NCBI GenBank assembly: GCA_013396655.1
Contig: WBMV01001237.1
Coordinates: 580,716 to 644,715, forward strand
DNA from: Campylorhamphus procurvoides
Lineage: Eukaryota > Chordata > Aves > Passeriformes > Dendrocolaptidae
Direction of reading: 5' to 3'
DNA: 64,000 bases
Part shown: positions 1 to 12,689 of the stretch, one piece after another
Numbering within the stretch: the stretch's first letter is position 1
How the letters are laid out: the number at the start of each line of letters is the position of its first letter
The notes under the pieces: generated by a model
Told to the model about the DNA's origin: nothing
Seen by the model: the letters and a program-made list of their open reading frames with translations, nothing else
Databases searched by the model: none
Translations under genes and position numbers: made by a program

Positions 1-30
1 AAGCACACCTCTACCAAATAAAATCCAATT

Positions 31-56
31 CTTTTCTAAAGAGCTCTTTAGAGAAG
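31..56. repeat. 26-bp near-perfect palindrome
   Basis: The left arm CTTTTCTAAAGAG is followed immediately by the right arm CTCTTTAGAGAAG. Twelve of the 13 pairs match and there is no spacer; the inner 18 bp are perfect, centred on GAGCTC. It could extrude as a cruciform or bind a symmetric dimer. It could also be chance in AT-rich DNA, although 18 perfect bases without a spacer is unusual. No flanking duplication or terminal structure marks it as part of a transposon. Confidence 0.85.
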
Positions 57-99
57 TCTTAACTAAGGGAACAAACATTGCAGCAACTTTCAGACACCA

Positions 100-560
100 A
101 GAGGTGGTACAACCTACAGAACCACAGACCTCCAAAACCACAAGAAGCTGTTTGGTAACTACCAAGAGCCCAGCCCACCAACCTCAGTGCTCAAAGGCCA
201 AGGCCAGGAGGGTGCAGAAAGGCATCCAGCTTTGGAAGGATGGGCTCCCAAGGGCAATAACACACTGCCAGCAGCCAGAACCCCATCACACTGTACCTTC
301 ATTTGCAGAAAGCAGAGACGACAAGGAGTTTATCCAAGAGCCCAGATCCTTTGGTAAAGTCAAGGAGACAAGGCAGAGTCCCAGCCACGCCAGGAAATGT
401 CTGTGACTGAGGAAATGGGTTTGAAATCCAAGCGCAGAGTGGCCACAGCTGGGCCCGGTGGGGATGGGGATGCCTCAGCTGGGGCACATCAGGGCAATCA
501 ACACCTACCAGGGCATTCCAACCCTCACCAAGACTCTTATTTCCCAAAGATATGTGTGCA
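100..560. other. GC-elevated unique segment, unidentified
   Basis: This block is clearly richer in G and C than the flanking AT-rich DNA and carries few A or T runs. Short open frames occur on both strands: about 100 codons on plus from 104, and a similar one on minus ending at 299. Neither resembles a protein I know, and their overlap on opposite strands suggests composition rather than coding. It could be an old repeat, an untranslated exon or a regulatory segment. I see no LTR ends, CR1 words or strong splice sites. Confidence 0.3.
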
Positions 561-1008
561 CAGAAACACAAACTAACCTTACTTTCGTTGCAAAGTGAAC
601 CAGCAATTAACATATTATGGATAAGAACATATAATATACTATCACATAACTGGCAATCTGCTGCAGCCGAAATTTTTCATTTGTTTCCATCTGCAGCCCC
701 CAGAGAAAGTGACTACAGAATATCCCATTGCAGGAAGGACAAGATTAGAGATCGAAATACACAATCTTTTTCCAAGCAGATAAAAGAAAAATAATATTCT
801 GTGGTCATGTCAGAGCATTGAAAGCCAGGTGAAGATAAGCAGTGTTAAGAAATTATAAAATGAGTCAGAAAATAGAAGCTGGAAAAGGGACAGATATTAG
901 CCCTGGCATTAAATTAATTGACTCTTCCCCCAACCCACAAATAATATCTAGCTTGCACAGAATCAATTTACTTTCCTCCAAAGACCAATCTGAGCCAAAT
1001 TTCTTAAT

Positions 1009-1041
1009 AGGGAAAAAAAAGGGAGAAGGAGAAGAAGGAAA
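1009..1041 (+). repeat. Purine-only tract
   Basis: Thirty-three consecutive bases are A or G: an A8 run followed by GGGAGAAGGAGAAGAAGG. This is simple low-complexity sequence. Such tracts can form triplex DNA, but nothing else here points to a function. Confidence 0.8.
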
Positions 1042-2179
1042 TCAATAAACCCAAAATGATCCTACTTAAAAACAAGTGGTGTGAATTCATTATTTTTCCT
1101 TGAATAATTCAAAATTGGAACTCCCTACCTTAAAACTGAAGTGAAACCCAGATATAAAGACAGTTCAAAAAAATAATTAAACATTTTAAAGAATGAGACT
1201 ATCTCCATAATTACCTAATGTTTTTCCTCTGTCTTAAAAAGGAGTGAAGCTTGTGTTACAAGGTATAGGTCAACAACTAATGAACAAGATGAAGGATAAA
1301 TGTTTTTGGAGAGACTCAGGCAGCCATTTACAAAAGGAGCAAAAAGGAAATGGAAAGCCTCTTAACCTTTGCTGTTTTAGCTCACAATTAATCTGGTAGG
1401 AGATAAGAGGCCCATAATCCTTTTATAGGTTTTATCGGAAATAATAAGCCAACAAATTTACAAAATGCATATGCAAACCACCGTATACTAAGCTTATTAA
1501 AGATGAAGCAATCAAATGAAACAAGGTCATAACTGAAATATCCTGTAACAGATGCTTAGAGAAAGAATAGAAGAAACATGGCAAGTACAAAGCAATCCTT
1601 TGCTTGCTCTTCCCTCCCAGGTAAAATTCCTAGTTTCAGAACTCCTGTGCTAGAGATTGCAATTGGGAAATTATTTTCAGCTGCTCCTGAAATGATTTTC
1701 ATAATTTATTTACATGTATGAAAGAAAACCAACTTGTTTTTCCTTAAACTTACGCATGATAAATTTATTGAGGTAGAGATTAGCTCTTAAGGCTGAAGAT
1801 AGTTTAAATGGCAAAAGTTCTATGGACAAGAATACTTTGGAATAATCAATACTACCTGTGCCAAAAGAATAATTGAATTGCAGTAGTTTGCCTAAAGACA
1901 AAAAAAATGAGACAACATTACAGCAGTCATCAGGAAAATAAAGGGCTGTTGAAAAGAAGAATGAAATTATCTGTTCCTCATGTCCACAGTGAATAAGCAA
2001 TAGGTTTAAACTGTGCAAGGAAGCTCAAAGTTAGATATTAGAAAAAAAAACAACCATGCTAATAGCAAGGCTAATCAAAAGGACTGTTTTGATAGTTTCA
2101 TAGTTTCTCTAGTAAAAAACTGCATGAGAACCTTTCTGAAATGACATAGATCTATTAAACTTGTTTTAGCAGAGATTGC

Positions 2180-2213
2180 TGCACTAAATGACCTCTTGAT
2201 GTCCCTTCCAGCG
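2180..2213 (+). mobile_element. Possible old CR1 3' tail
   Basis: The words GCACTAAATGACCTC and GATGTCCCTTCCAGC follow the usual CR1 3' end, where a 'tagatgacct' word is followed by 'ggtcccttccaaccc'. Only about 35 bases can be matched and no terminal ATTCTATG repeats follow. It is therefore either a heavily truncated old copy or a chance resemblance. Alignment to bird CR1 subfamily consensus sequences would decide. Confidence 0.4.
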
Positions 2214-3369
2214 TAGTATTACACAATTAGGAAGAAAGGAAGTCAATAGACATCTAGTTCAGTGGTTTATTTCACTCCCTCTCTTAGTCTTAGTCAGTTT
2301 CTGACTTTATTTATATTACTAGAGAATACTCTATTTTCTCTGCTGCAGTACCCAGCGTTGTGATTACCTGAAATATAACAGAGTAACTAGATAGCGAAGG
2401 TGCACCGAATTTATGATGGTTTTTACACTCAGTCATATAACCACATTCAAGTTGCTCTTGCATTGGGCAATTTCCAGACACTGCAATAGAATCTGCTAGA
2501 AGCCAGCTTTTTGTGCTCTCTAAATTTAAAATACAAATTAGACAACAGTAATCTAGCTTTCTGACAGATAGCATGCCTTTGCCTTCAGGACAACATCACA
2601 CTGGTCATGATAAAAACTATAGTTCTCAGGGGAAAAATATAATTTAAAACTAAAGACCCAGTGGCCATTTAAATCTAAAGTCCTTGTTACATTAAGTTCA
2701 AGGAATGGAAGTTACTGTCTGTTTAGCACAATATGCAGTAAGAATGTAGCTTTTGGGTTTAGTCTTTCTAGCTACATAGCCTGAAGAGAATCAGATAATT
2801 CTGTATAAAACAGAATTCAGTTTATATGGAAAAATACAGGTAAATATGTTTGTTCACAATAAAAGAATGAGTTTAATCCAAATAGGTTGGTTTGCTTTCA
2901 TTTCTGGCCATGTTTCAGATCAAGGTATCTTAGAGGCCAAAGTTATTTACAGACTTAGTTAACTGTAAATATCCTACCTTGTTGGTATAAATCAGGGATA
3001 TAATGAAACATCAGCTGCTATTTAAAGTGGTTGGCAGGAGAGTTCATCTCATATTTATGTTCAAGCATGAACTTTGTGCGTGCTGATATATAATTGCATT
3101 AACAATTCCATTGACTTCATCACTGCAAAGCTATAGATAGATGGATGCAGAAAATCTCATAATTCTCAGAATAAATGGTTCCTGTATTTTCCAAATTTTT
3201 AGTCTTTTCTCAAACATTCCAAACTTGGGAAACAATTAAAAAAATTGTTATGACAATCTTGAAAGAATTGAAACTAAAGCCAAAGGACATATAGTAATCT
3301 CATTTGCAAACCTTTAAATATACTATATTCTGAAAACAGTTTTTTCTTACCTTGCCACTGAGGAAAGCA

Positions 3370-3697
3370 GATGCTCCAAGAGCTGGAACACCTGTTTTGT
3401 GGAGACAGGCTAAGAGAGTTGTGGTTGTTCATCCTGGAGACCTTTCAGACCCTTCCAGTGTCTAAAGGGGCTACAAAGGGCCATGGAGAGGGACTCTGGA
3501 CAAGTGTATGGAATGATAGGACAAGAGGAAATGGCTCCAAACTGAGAGAGGGCAGGGTTAGACAAGATTTTGGGAAGAAATTCTTCACTGCACAAGTGGT
3601 GAGGGCCTGGCACAAGTTGCCCAGAGAAGCTGTGGATGTCTCATCCCTGGCAGTTTTCCAGGCCAGGCTGGATGGGTGGCATTGAGTAAGCTGGTCA
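3370..3697 (+). mobile_element. CR1 LINE fragment, 3' region, 5' truncated
   Basis: The sequence follows the CR1 3' region in order: a GATGCTC..GAGCTGGAACACCT start, GACAGGCTAAGAGAGTTG, GGTTGTTCATCCTGGAGA, CCTTCCAGTGTCTAAAGG, GATAGGACAAGAGGAAATGG, a GGAAGAAATTCTTCACTG block, then TTGCCCAGAGAAGCTGTGG and CCAGGCTGGATGGG. About 18 bases usually present after 'CTGGAGA' appear to be missing. The final part with the terminal ATTCTATG repeats is lost or unreadable. The copy is sense on plus. Open frames across it on both strands are artefacts of the repeat. The family assignment is firm; the subfamily is not determined. Confidence 0.92.
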
Positions 3698-5041
3698 ATC
3701 AGAATGGAGAAAATGGAACTTGAAAAGTGCATTTAGGCCAGTCCTAAAGCTGCTCCATATTGCCCATGACAAAAGCAATCCCACCTTCTCCCGTAGTTAT
3801 CTGCCTGTTATCTGTTATTAGCACTTGTGCTGTCACTTTCCTTGTGCCAGCAAAAGTATTTATGGGACAATTCTGATAAATACCTCTCCCAATAAACTGC
3901 ACCACTGAACAAATCCAGCATAAAAGTTGCCCAGTGAAAAGCACAACTGGCCTTCCCTTCTCCCACAGTGAAAGCAGAGGCTGATTCCACTCAGGCAAAG
4001 TCCACACTGGTTCTTCAGCACCACGTTTGTGCTCCCAAAATGGGGAGACACAGGATGAGGAGCAAGAGGCTGAGAGCAGGGAGGGGTTGTGTGGCAGTCC
4101 CAGGGACGTGGCAGTCCTGTGGACAGGCTTTACCCATCACAGCCTCACAGCTCCACTGCCACCCTGTACAGTGTTAAATCATGTCATGGAGAAATCATCA
4201 TTCTGTACAGAAATAAAACCAAAATGCTGTACTTTTGCAAAGACTCTGCAAAAATAGCAACGCTGAGACAATGAATATCCATTCCCTTCTGCAATGTCCT
4301 TAATATCTCCTTGTAAACCAGCTATATGTTTATTCATTATGCATTGCTTCATTTGTTATTTTCCTTTATTCCATTTCCTATTTCAGTCTCCTCATTAATT
4401 TTTATGCACTTTTATTTTCATTTGTATACTTTTCATCACTTCAATATCCTAATATTTCAGCAGTCCAATTAGCTACTTCCATATCTTAATCACACTGAGA
4501 CTCCTTATTCAGCTATAAATATAATTTTATTACTGCTGTTTTAATGACTAAGTGTTATAATAACTATTCTATATAAAATAATTTCTCTTAAAACTTTCCT
4601 TATTTCCTTCACTTGTCTATAATTCATTTTATCTCTCATCATACTTTATATTTTGTTCAGGAGATCTTATATCATCATAAAATGTTTCCTGTATTTAAAA
4701 CTAATTACCTGGGAAGAGGGTAAACTTTCACTTTGTTTCACCATAAACATAAAGATCAAATATTGAAACATTTTCTTCACAAGTGTCCTAACCTTGCTAA
4801 ATGCAGGACAATATTGAAGACAGAGACTGTCTCCACATGAAAAGACAAAGTCTTTCAATAAATATGAAAGTACAGCTCAGAAAATCATTAGGAATATAAC
4901 ACACAGCTCTGCTCTGAGTGTCAACATTATAAATAAAAAACCTGTGTTAGTGATGTATGAAATCATTACTTCTGAACTGAGATTCCAGCATTATTCTCAT
5001 TTTTAATTTCAGAAACAACATATACTTGCAGTGAAATAGTT

Positions 5042-5071
5042 AATATTTATTATATTTATTATATTTATTAG
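5042..5071 (+). repeat. A/T tandem repeat, period 10
   Basis: Three near-identical copies of a 10-base unit ATATTTATTA lie head to tail. This is an ordinary AT microsatellite-like array with no evident function. Confidence 0.75.
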
Positions 5072-8000
5072 TTTAGTAATATTCCATCTTCCAAAATCCC
5101 TATAATTTCAGAGAGATCATTCACTTTTGAGATGCTGATGCTTCTCACTATGACATAAACCATAATAAAAGTCTCCAAGTCAAAACTGATTGATCCAATT
5201 CTTCTCAAACTATAAATTTTTTTTCTATTCTAATTATCCACCTTCTGTGAGCTACAAGATTTGTCTGTGGAATGATGTTACAGACGAGAGCAAGGTCTTC
5301 TGTAGGAAAGACATACAGAAGACTTATGCCATGATATACTCTATATAAAACCAAAGAGTATTTTAGGGTATTTTCATGATTTCCATTCAGATTCCACAGT
5401 TAACCTAATTCAATGTTAATTTCTTCTCAATTGCTATACTTTTTAACTGTAAGTTGTTCTTGTGAAGGAAGAATAAGAAGCATAAAAGCAAGGAAATATA
5501 AAGTTAAGCAATTTTAATGGTCTGCACCCAAGTAACATTTACTTATAAAGCTCCATCATACTGAACTCCTTGCAGGGGGAGTAGGACTTTTTTGTGTTTT
5601 TTTTCAAATCTCCTTTGTTCCTTTCACAGCTTTATGTTTCTTATTACTCAACTTATAACGTAAATTGTGTTATTAAATAATACACTGTGTTAGTTTAAGA
5701 CAAGCCAGGTGGACATTAGACTTATTGATGGATTTTAGACTCAGAAGCATAAAATCTTGATAAGCCAGACATAATTGTATTAATATCACTGTCAATTTCT
5801 GTCAGCTTAATGTGTGACTGTGCTTAATAAAACCAAAATTCAGTTGCCATTCGCAAAGGATACCAGAAAAAATGGTTTAGTCAAGTGTATGTTAGCAGGA
5901 ATGAAAATAGATGTTTGCTTCTTGACTTCCTCTCTTTCTAAAGGAAATGGACTTTATCTGTATCCCAAATCTTCTCCTCTACCAAACCCAAAGTATTTCA
6001 CACATCTAGAATAACAAAAGCCATAATAAAGATTATTCTACTTCAATTCCCTATTATTCTGGCCTAAGCAATATTCACTACTTTAAGACAGCAAGTTTCT
6101 CTGTGGAGTGTTCTTCTGGGGGACTCTGTCTCCGTGGAGCTTTGGAGGAGCTCCCATGGGTTTGGCTGCCAGGCTCCAGACTGCAGGAATGATGCCTATT
6201 TGCAGCAAACAGTCGTAACAAATGATGGCAGCAGAAAATAATCACAACAAACTCGTTGCAGCAGTATCTTATTTCTAACTGCAAGAAGTCATTTCCTACC
6301 CAAGATTGTCTCCCAGTGTTTACAAGATAACAGACAATAACTATTCTGTGCTGGTTAGGTGGAAAGAAAAAGGTTATAGAAATTTCAAGGCCAAGGCTAG
6401 GTAAATATGATCCTTGTATTTCCACTACACATCTAGACATTTCCAGCTGTTGAAATTATAGCTAAATATATTTACAGTCTTTGTACAATAAAAAGCTTTA
6501 TTACTTTTACTACAGGCAGAAGAAAAAAGCTTTAAATCTTTAGTTCTGAAGCAATATCTCCTGTCTTAAAAGCAATGAAGCCTTTCAAGGGGGAAAACCA
6601 GCACGCTTTAAAAATGGTGGTTTATGGTGTTGTATCTTTGTTGCAATTTTGGTTCATATATTTTTATTAAGTGTAACCTTTATATGTAAATGAAATGATT
6701 ATCTAACACAAAGTACTGTTTTCATAAAGTAAGAATAGGTTTTATGTCCTAAAAGATAAAGCAGCATAAACCAGTCAGGCAGCTCAGCATGTATTTGATG
6801 GCTGTGAAATGAACTATTTGATTTCCTATTACAGCCTTAACACTCTGCACTGTACCATAGCCACCAAACCCACACGATTAGGCAACTAACCTTTCATCAG
6901 GGAGTCAAGAAATAAAAGCAGGTTCTGGATTTCTAATAGGTAAAATACTTCATTTAAAAATCCAAGCTTGGAAATAACCCCTACATTATGAAACAGAGAG
7001 AGAGAAACGGTCAGCTTCTCAAAACACGGAGATGAATGTTCTCAGCACAAACAGAAGGGTTTAGATCCAATGTGCTTATTTTATATATATAATAAGCTTT
7101 TCTTTCTCTCCCTTTTCAAGTGCAGCAGGCCACATCCAGGAATAGAAAGGAAACTTTCCACCTTCTGCCTCCCACATCACTGGACTGTGAGGTGGAACAC
7201 AGGGCTCTGCTCCTGGTCTGGCAGGCAGATCTGAGGGTGCATCCTGCTTTTGCATAAATCAGGACAGGAGATTTCTGCACAGCTCTCTATGCCAGTGCTG
7301 CTATCAGAGATCCAAAGGAGGGCTTTACAGAATCCAGGGAAACAACAGGAGTCAGATTTTACCTTGTAATTTTGGGTATGGCTCATACACTATGGAGAAG
7401 ATAACTAAAGCCATCAGTTCAATCAACAGGTGGCATAAAACTATTTTGAAGGAGAGAAGAGGAGGATTTTTAAGATTCATTTTTCTAATACTTCTCATAA
7501 TAAAACAAAGTATGGCAAAAGCCTTCCTTACCACAATTCTAATGCAGGAGAAAGCCACCAAGTAAAGCTGTATGTCAAACTTCCCCTAGACAAGCACCTG
7601 ATAAACACTGGATTTACTGCGAGATATATAGAAAATTATAAAATCACCTGACTAATCTAAAAATCTTGCACATCTCTATTCTCCTCTAAATCTCTTCCTT
7701 GGTTTAGGCACACATAGAAGATAAAGTCTAATGGACTATGGGATCACCTGGAAAGCCCGTGGAAGAGTCTCCTTTTAGCAGGAGTAAAAGTGGCCGAGAG
7801 CCAAAGAACTCTGGGCATTCCAGTCCCAGATGGCAAATTAAAACCATCACTGAACAGCATCTTGGGGAAGCAGCTGTCATAAAAACCTTTATTATTAAAT
7901 TGATGAATAAAATTGCTTTGCTTCTAAGCAAGGTTGTTTATTCCTGAATCAACAACTCCCCCTAAAAAGAGTTTCCACAGAAAGTCTTGTTATTTGTTAT

Positions 8001-8689
8001 ATAAAGCTGAATCCTCACAAATCCATCTACTTGGTATCTCTGTTTTGTCCTGTTAAGCAGGTGTACAGTACTGAGCACAACGACACCTCTTTAGAGCCTG
8101 CAAATGCTGGAAGAACAAAAATATAAAATTGCCACACACTTTTAAAACAATCTACTGCTTCAGTCCTTGTATTTTTTCTGCTTTTAACTTTTTTTGGTCT
8201 TGGGCATTCCTTTAATTTATCATCACAAGAGAATCTGTCAATAGAGAGCGTTATGAAAATAAGATAGGATTGGAGAAAAAAAAATATAGATTTTTTACTT
8301 TGGGTGATTAAATTCGCACTGACATTAACATATGACAACCTGTTAGAATTATTTGTAAGTCTTTACAGTTTTATAAATAGCTTTATCTCTTCATTCCACA
8401 TGAGGAAAAAGAGAAGTATTATTTATTGTACCTTTCTACCACCATAGCATGGAATATTTCAAAGACTTATTTTAAGTTTTGTGGAAGTCTCTTGATATTA
8501 AAGGACTGCAGATACAAGATGATGAAACCTTCTTTATATCTTCTGGCCCCCTGCTGTACATGTTGTTACACACCGTTTTGTAAAAGAACTCACTCTAATC
8601 CACACAAAAGAACACTTTCCTTTTATTGTCGTGCAGTTGCAAAGCTAAAGCAAGCCTTCATATTTTCATTAAATCATGCTGATTTACTG

Positions 8690-8990
8690 AGAAATGCTGA
8701 GGATAACTTGTAATATGTAATGTTTGCTTTATGAGTGGCCTGATTATTTATAATATTTAGTTTACACCATGTTATTATTCACTTAAAAATGACATATTTG
8801 GTTTTGTTTTCTTAGTAGAGCACAAGGCAAATTATATTAATTAGCCTATTTACATGATTTCCTGACTTGGAGCAGTGAAAGTTGCCTTTAGCTAGCAAAT
8901 AATTGAAATTACAATTGCTGGAGATATCACAAGTTTTTTTTTAATTATATCAAGCCCCATCAAGCTCTGATAGGACATTAATAGCTACTT
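8690..8990. promoter_or_regulatory. Putative conserved noncoding element
   Basis: This block has no repeat signature and no open frame. It is dense in homeobox-like cores such as TTAATTAGCC, ATAATTGAAATTACAATTG and GACATTAATAGC, mixed with non-degenerate words. That texture is common in vertebrate developmental enhancers near gene deserts, but it is also what any AT-rich DNA can look like. The call is an inference from word content only; no alignment was available. Confidence 0.22.
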
Positions 8991-11139
8991 CCTTCCACTG
9001 CTGTTGTTTTTCTCCCCACTAAGCCATTCCAGTGTACTCAATGCCATAAAACAGAAATATATGACAAGAAACAGTAATCTTCCAATTTAATTCCCCAGAC
9101 TTCAGGTTTACTAGTAGATCCCTTTGGGAACATAATGACAGAGCTTGTCTTTCATAAAGACATTGGAAATAGATTGTAGTCTAAAAGTTATCACAAGATT
9201 TTGGATAAGCAACCAGTTTTGTTAGAAATAAAATTGAAGCATGAAGAATACAGAAAAGCTAACACAGCAGAAATGTATTTTAGGACTGTAGAAAATTCTT
9301 GCCAACATGAATACTGTTTTTTCCTTTGCTTTTGGAAATCAGAGGGGAGAAAGCAGCTCATTAATTCCAGATTTCCTTTCTAAAATACAGGGAAAACTCA
9401 ACTGAGCACAACAGTTTCTGTGATAGGAAAGGAACTGTAGACCATCTCTTATCAGGTGGATGCAATCTAGGCTTATATCAGTGTTGATTTTAATGAAGTA
9501 ATAGACATTACAAATTTTTAATAAAGTTGTGACTACTATTTTTGTCCTTCAGTCTAACAGTGTTACTCCAAGAACTTGAGACAAAAGTCTTGAGAGGCAG
9601 TGGTTTCGAGGCAGAACATGAAACTGGATCCAAATGCCCACCACAATGAAAGAAAGGGATACAGAGACATTCCTCTGTCAAGGAAAATGCTCCATGATCT
9701 GAAAAGATTCTCCTGCAAACGTTTACCCACGGAGCAGAAGGTGGGGATGGGAGCTGCATGGAGGCCTCAGTTATCCTGATTTTGCCCTCAAAGTGATGGA
9801 TACCAAGGCAAAGTCTTCACTTTCCTGTGGCAATTGGTGCCCTTACACCGAGCTTGAAGGGGGAAAATGAGAATAAACACTTGACCATTTGACTCCAGAA
9901 GGTGAATCAGTGGAGAGAGGAGACTTTTAACTCCAGGCAATTTGCTGTGGACACCAACCATTTCTTATCATTTTGAGTTAATCAGCAAGTTCTTTGTTTT
10001 TAAGGATTACAGACACTGATTAAAATAAACCTCTGCTTTTCCTCCACCAGTTTTTCTCCACAGCCAGAAAAGCATTATCACAGAAGTGTTTCTGTGAAAC
10101 AGCATCATCCCACAAGTGCAGCCTCACTGAGGGAGGGACCGGAGACATGTGCCCAGTTTTTCACACCATGCATGGAAGCAGGTAATGCAGGATATTTAAA
10201 AGGCTGAACTAAGAAAAATGAGGCCTGCACTCCTTGTTTGCAGCTCCAAATAGGATTATACACTACTGCTTCTGTCTTGATCTGAGGTTCTTTTTAAAGA
10301 TATTTTATATTACTATTTTATTTTCTATTTCTCCACTGGGAAATCAAAACTGACAATGATACACTCGTTCACTCATCTACATGTTTCATCCTCATTAAAT
10401 GAACTCTGCTGTATTTTATGCACTAATCTTGCATAAATTACAGTCTGAGGAGCTATGACCTTTGTTTCTCTTCTTATTGGGAAGAAAATCAATGTGTTTT
10501 CTACCTTCATGCACACGTGCAAAGAAGGCAAGCACTGGGTATTCTGATGTAATCATTCCCCTATAAGCTGACAAACTTGAATTCAAGATAAATAAATCAA
10601 GATATATAAACAAAATTAAATTTAACAATTTATAACACAAGTAACCACTAAAACATAGTGAGAAAGAGTACTAAATAAGGAGAGAAAGTTTATTTTGACT
10701 GGCATGTTCTTCCTTCTGTAAGAACGAAATCTGGTTTTGTGAGAACTAATCCTGCTATAGTGTATTTTTTGCCTCAACTGCCAGACTGATGTTCCTTCAC
10801 TGATCTAATTAAAGAGGTGTCATAGGACCTACTTGCTTTCATATTGGGAATAAGGAATAACTGCTGATACAAGCTAACAGCTGGAAACACGTAAAATAAA
10901 CATAAGCTAAGCTACTGAAATCACGTATCCTTTTAAAGACAAAACATCTGTCTGCCATTCCAAATTCAAACTCACATGCTATACAGCCCCAAAATAAAAG
11001 TTAGGAGGAATAATAAGGGCTATCTGTTATTTTGGGAAGGTAATGGATTAGAAAAATGCCTTGTTTTAAATCAGTCATCAGCTAAAGGAGTAGCAAATCT
11101 TTAATAATGCCAGGATTGGTTTTGTAAGTGAATAAACCA

Positions 11140-11506
11140 GCAAAAAGCTGGCTGGGACCGCTAGTAATCTTCAAAGCTTGATTGCTTTTTCTGATAGCTT
11201 TAGAAAATTAGTGGATGAAAGCATGTGTAATATATCTGGTCTGAGTAAAACACTTGATGTAGTGTCTTACAAAATCTCTACTTGCAAAATTAATTCAAAT
11301 TGGCTTGGACATGGAGTACTGTCACTTGGATTTAAAAATGGCTGGCTGAGTGCAAATAAAGGGTAATGAAAAATGGCAATGTATCAAGTTGGTGGGAGGT
11401 GTCTGGTGGAGCTCTGCAGGGATCACTGTTTGGTCCTGTTTATTTAACATCTTCATTAACAATCTGGAAGAGGGAGTGAAACAGCATGTTAATTAAACTG
11501 ACACAT
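11140..11506 (+). mobile_element. Old CR1 LINE fragment from ORF2 (reverse transcriptase)
   Basis: One frame reads SKTLDVVSYKIS, matching the CR1 reverse-transcriptase segment of the form 'SKAFDTVSHNIL'. After that come a GGCTGGCTGAG word, a GGTGGGAGGTGTCTGG word, GGAGCTCTGCAGGGATCACTG, then CTGTTTATTTAACATCTTC and ATTAACAATCTGGAAGAGGG. These correspond to the '[21 protein letters not shown]' part of bird CR1. The reading frame is interrupted by stops and small indels, so the copy is dead. It is diverged more than the 3370 copy and so probably older. Orientation is sense on plus. Confidence 0.82.
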
Positions 11507-12689
11507 AATAATAAATCAGGAATTGCTTCTAATGCCAGCAGTAATACTTTACAAAAACGCAGTGTACTACCAAGGTTTCTAGAAAGGTTAAGTGTGTCAA
11601 TACAAAGACTTAGCTGAGATGTTATAATTGCGTTCTACCTTTTAAAGAAAAAAATCCAAAATATACACTAAGTGGGAGTCAGAAGCCTACTAGCAATCTA
11701 GTAATTTAGAGCATGATTGCACAGTGTGTATAAACTAGAGTAACTAGAAACTTCCATGGAAAGACACGTTTTCTTTTTCCCCTCGATATTTGCAGTGCAT
11801 TAGATTTGGTGTTAAAGATTAAGTCAGTTCAGTTCACTCATCTGATGGAAAACGTATTTGGGGAGAGAGTTGTTAAATCAGTTTTCAGTTGTTTCTAGGT
11901 TTCATGTTTTATATGACTGCTAGATATATTGTAATGGAGGAAACAGAGGCACAGGAGGAACTGATGATAGGACTGCCTCTTTTTGTATTGGTCACTTAAA
12001 TTTGATTAATTATAACATAAACTACCCCTTTATGCATAGTTTTAGAGTTTCATAGTTTCATAAGAAAGCCAAAATCCAACATTTTAGAGTATTGTTTCCA
12101 CCACGGCAAGACAGTGGTCTACTGTTACAACATGCCAGTTTTGCTTTAATTATAATTCTAAAAAAACTCAAATAGATAAGCAAACATAAAGTTGTTCACT
12201 GAACAGTGATGCAAATTGACCAAAGGCTGCATAAGTCACAGAAAACAGTTCTCAAAGTAGGCTGGGGTGTTAGTACTCAGTCAGACACCTATTTCTGTTT
12301 TATAAACATTCATAATATAAAAACAGATCTTAAATAACAGTGTTATTATCTCCCTCCTTTGAATGATTTATAGCAGCTTTTCTAGGCTGGCCCTTGGGCT
12401 GTAGTTTGCACTGAATCATAAAAGTAGACTCACTTTTAAAGGACAGTTTGATGCCACTTCCTAAAAGGTGAGAAAAAGGAAGAGAACTTTTAAGGTTTCC
12501 TTTACCATGCCCAGTTTAAATTGTTCTGGGAACTTGTGAAGTCCCCAGAAAACACAAGAGCAGTTTAAAGCTACAAGAGTCTCCCAGCCATAAATTGACT
12601 TCCTATGTTAGCAGGAAAGGATTGTAAAACAATAAAGGAAAGGAAAGGAAGGCTTTGCAGTCCCCACACTAAATGCTTTGTCTTCTTAG
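11507..12689. other. AT-rich noncoding DNA
   Basis: No gene, RNA or clear repeat is visible, apart from a short AAAGG microsatellite near 12634. The sequence is unique-looking and CG-poor. Confidence 0.55.
12634..12652 (+). repeat. Short AAAGG microsatellite
   Basis: About four imperfect copies of AAAGG or GGAAA lie head to tail. It is too short to be more than simple sequence. Confidence 0.6.

Larger units (their letters stand above)
561..3369. other. AT-rich noncoding DNA
   Basis: No gene is visible. Open frames are under about 105 codons and have no recognisable motif. The stretch holds a purine tract near 1009 and a probable old CR1 tail near 2180, listed separately. The rest is unique-looking AT-rich sequence with very few CG dinucleotides, consistent with a bird intergenic region or long intron. 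Confidence 0.6.
3698..11139. other. Long AT-rich noncoding stretch
   Basis: No gene is visible. Open frames reach about 120 codons (minus strand, 6078-6440) and none resembles a known protein. A somewhat GC-richer patch lies at about 3960-4180. The rest is unique AT-rich sequence with few CG dinucleotides. A short A/T tandem repeat (5042) and a possible conserved block (8690-8990) are listed separately. Confidence 0.6.

Noticed and set aside
3371..3732. Three overlapping open frames on both strands
   Set aside because: All lie in the 3' noncoding region of a CR1 copy.
6078..6440. A 120-codon minus frame
   Set aside because: The sequence is not recognised, lacks good splice or start signals and is of a length expected by chance.
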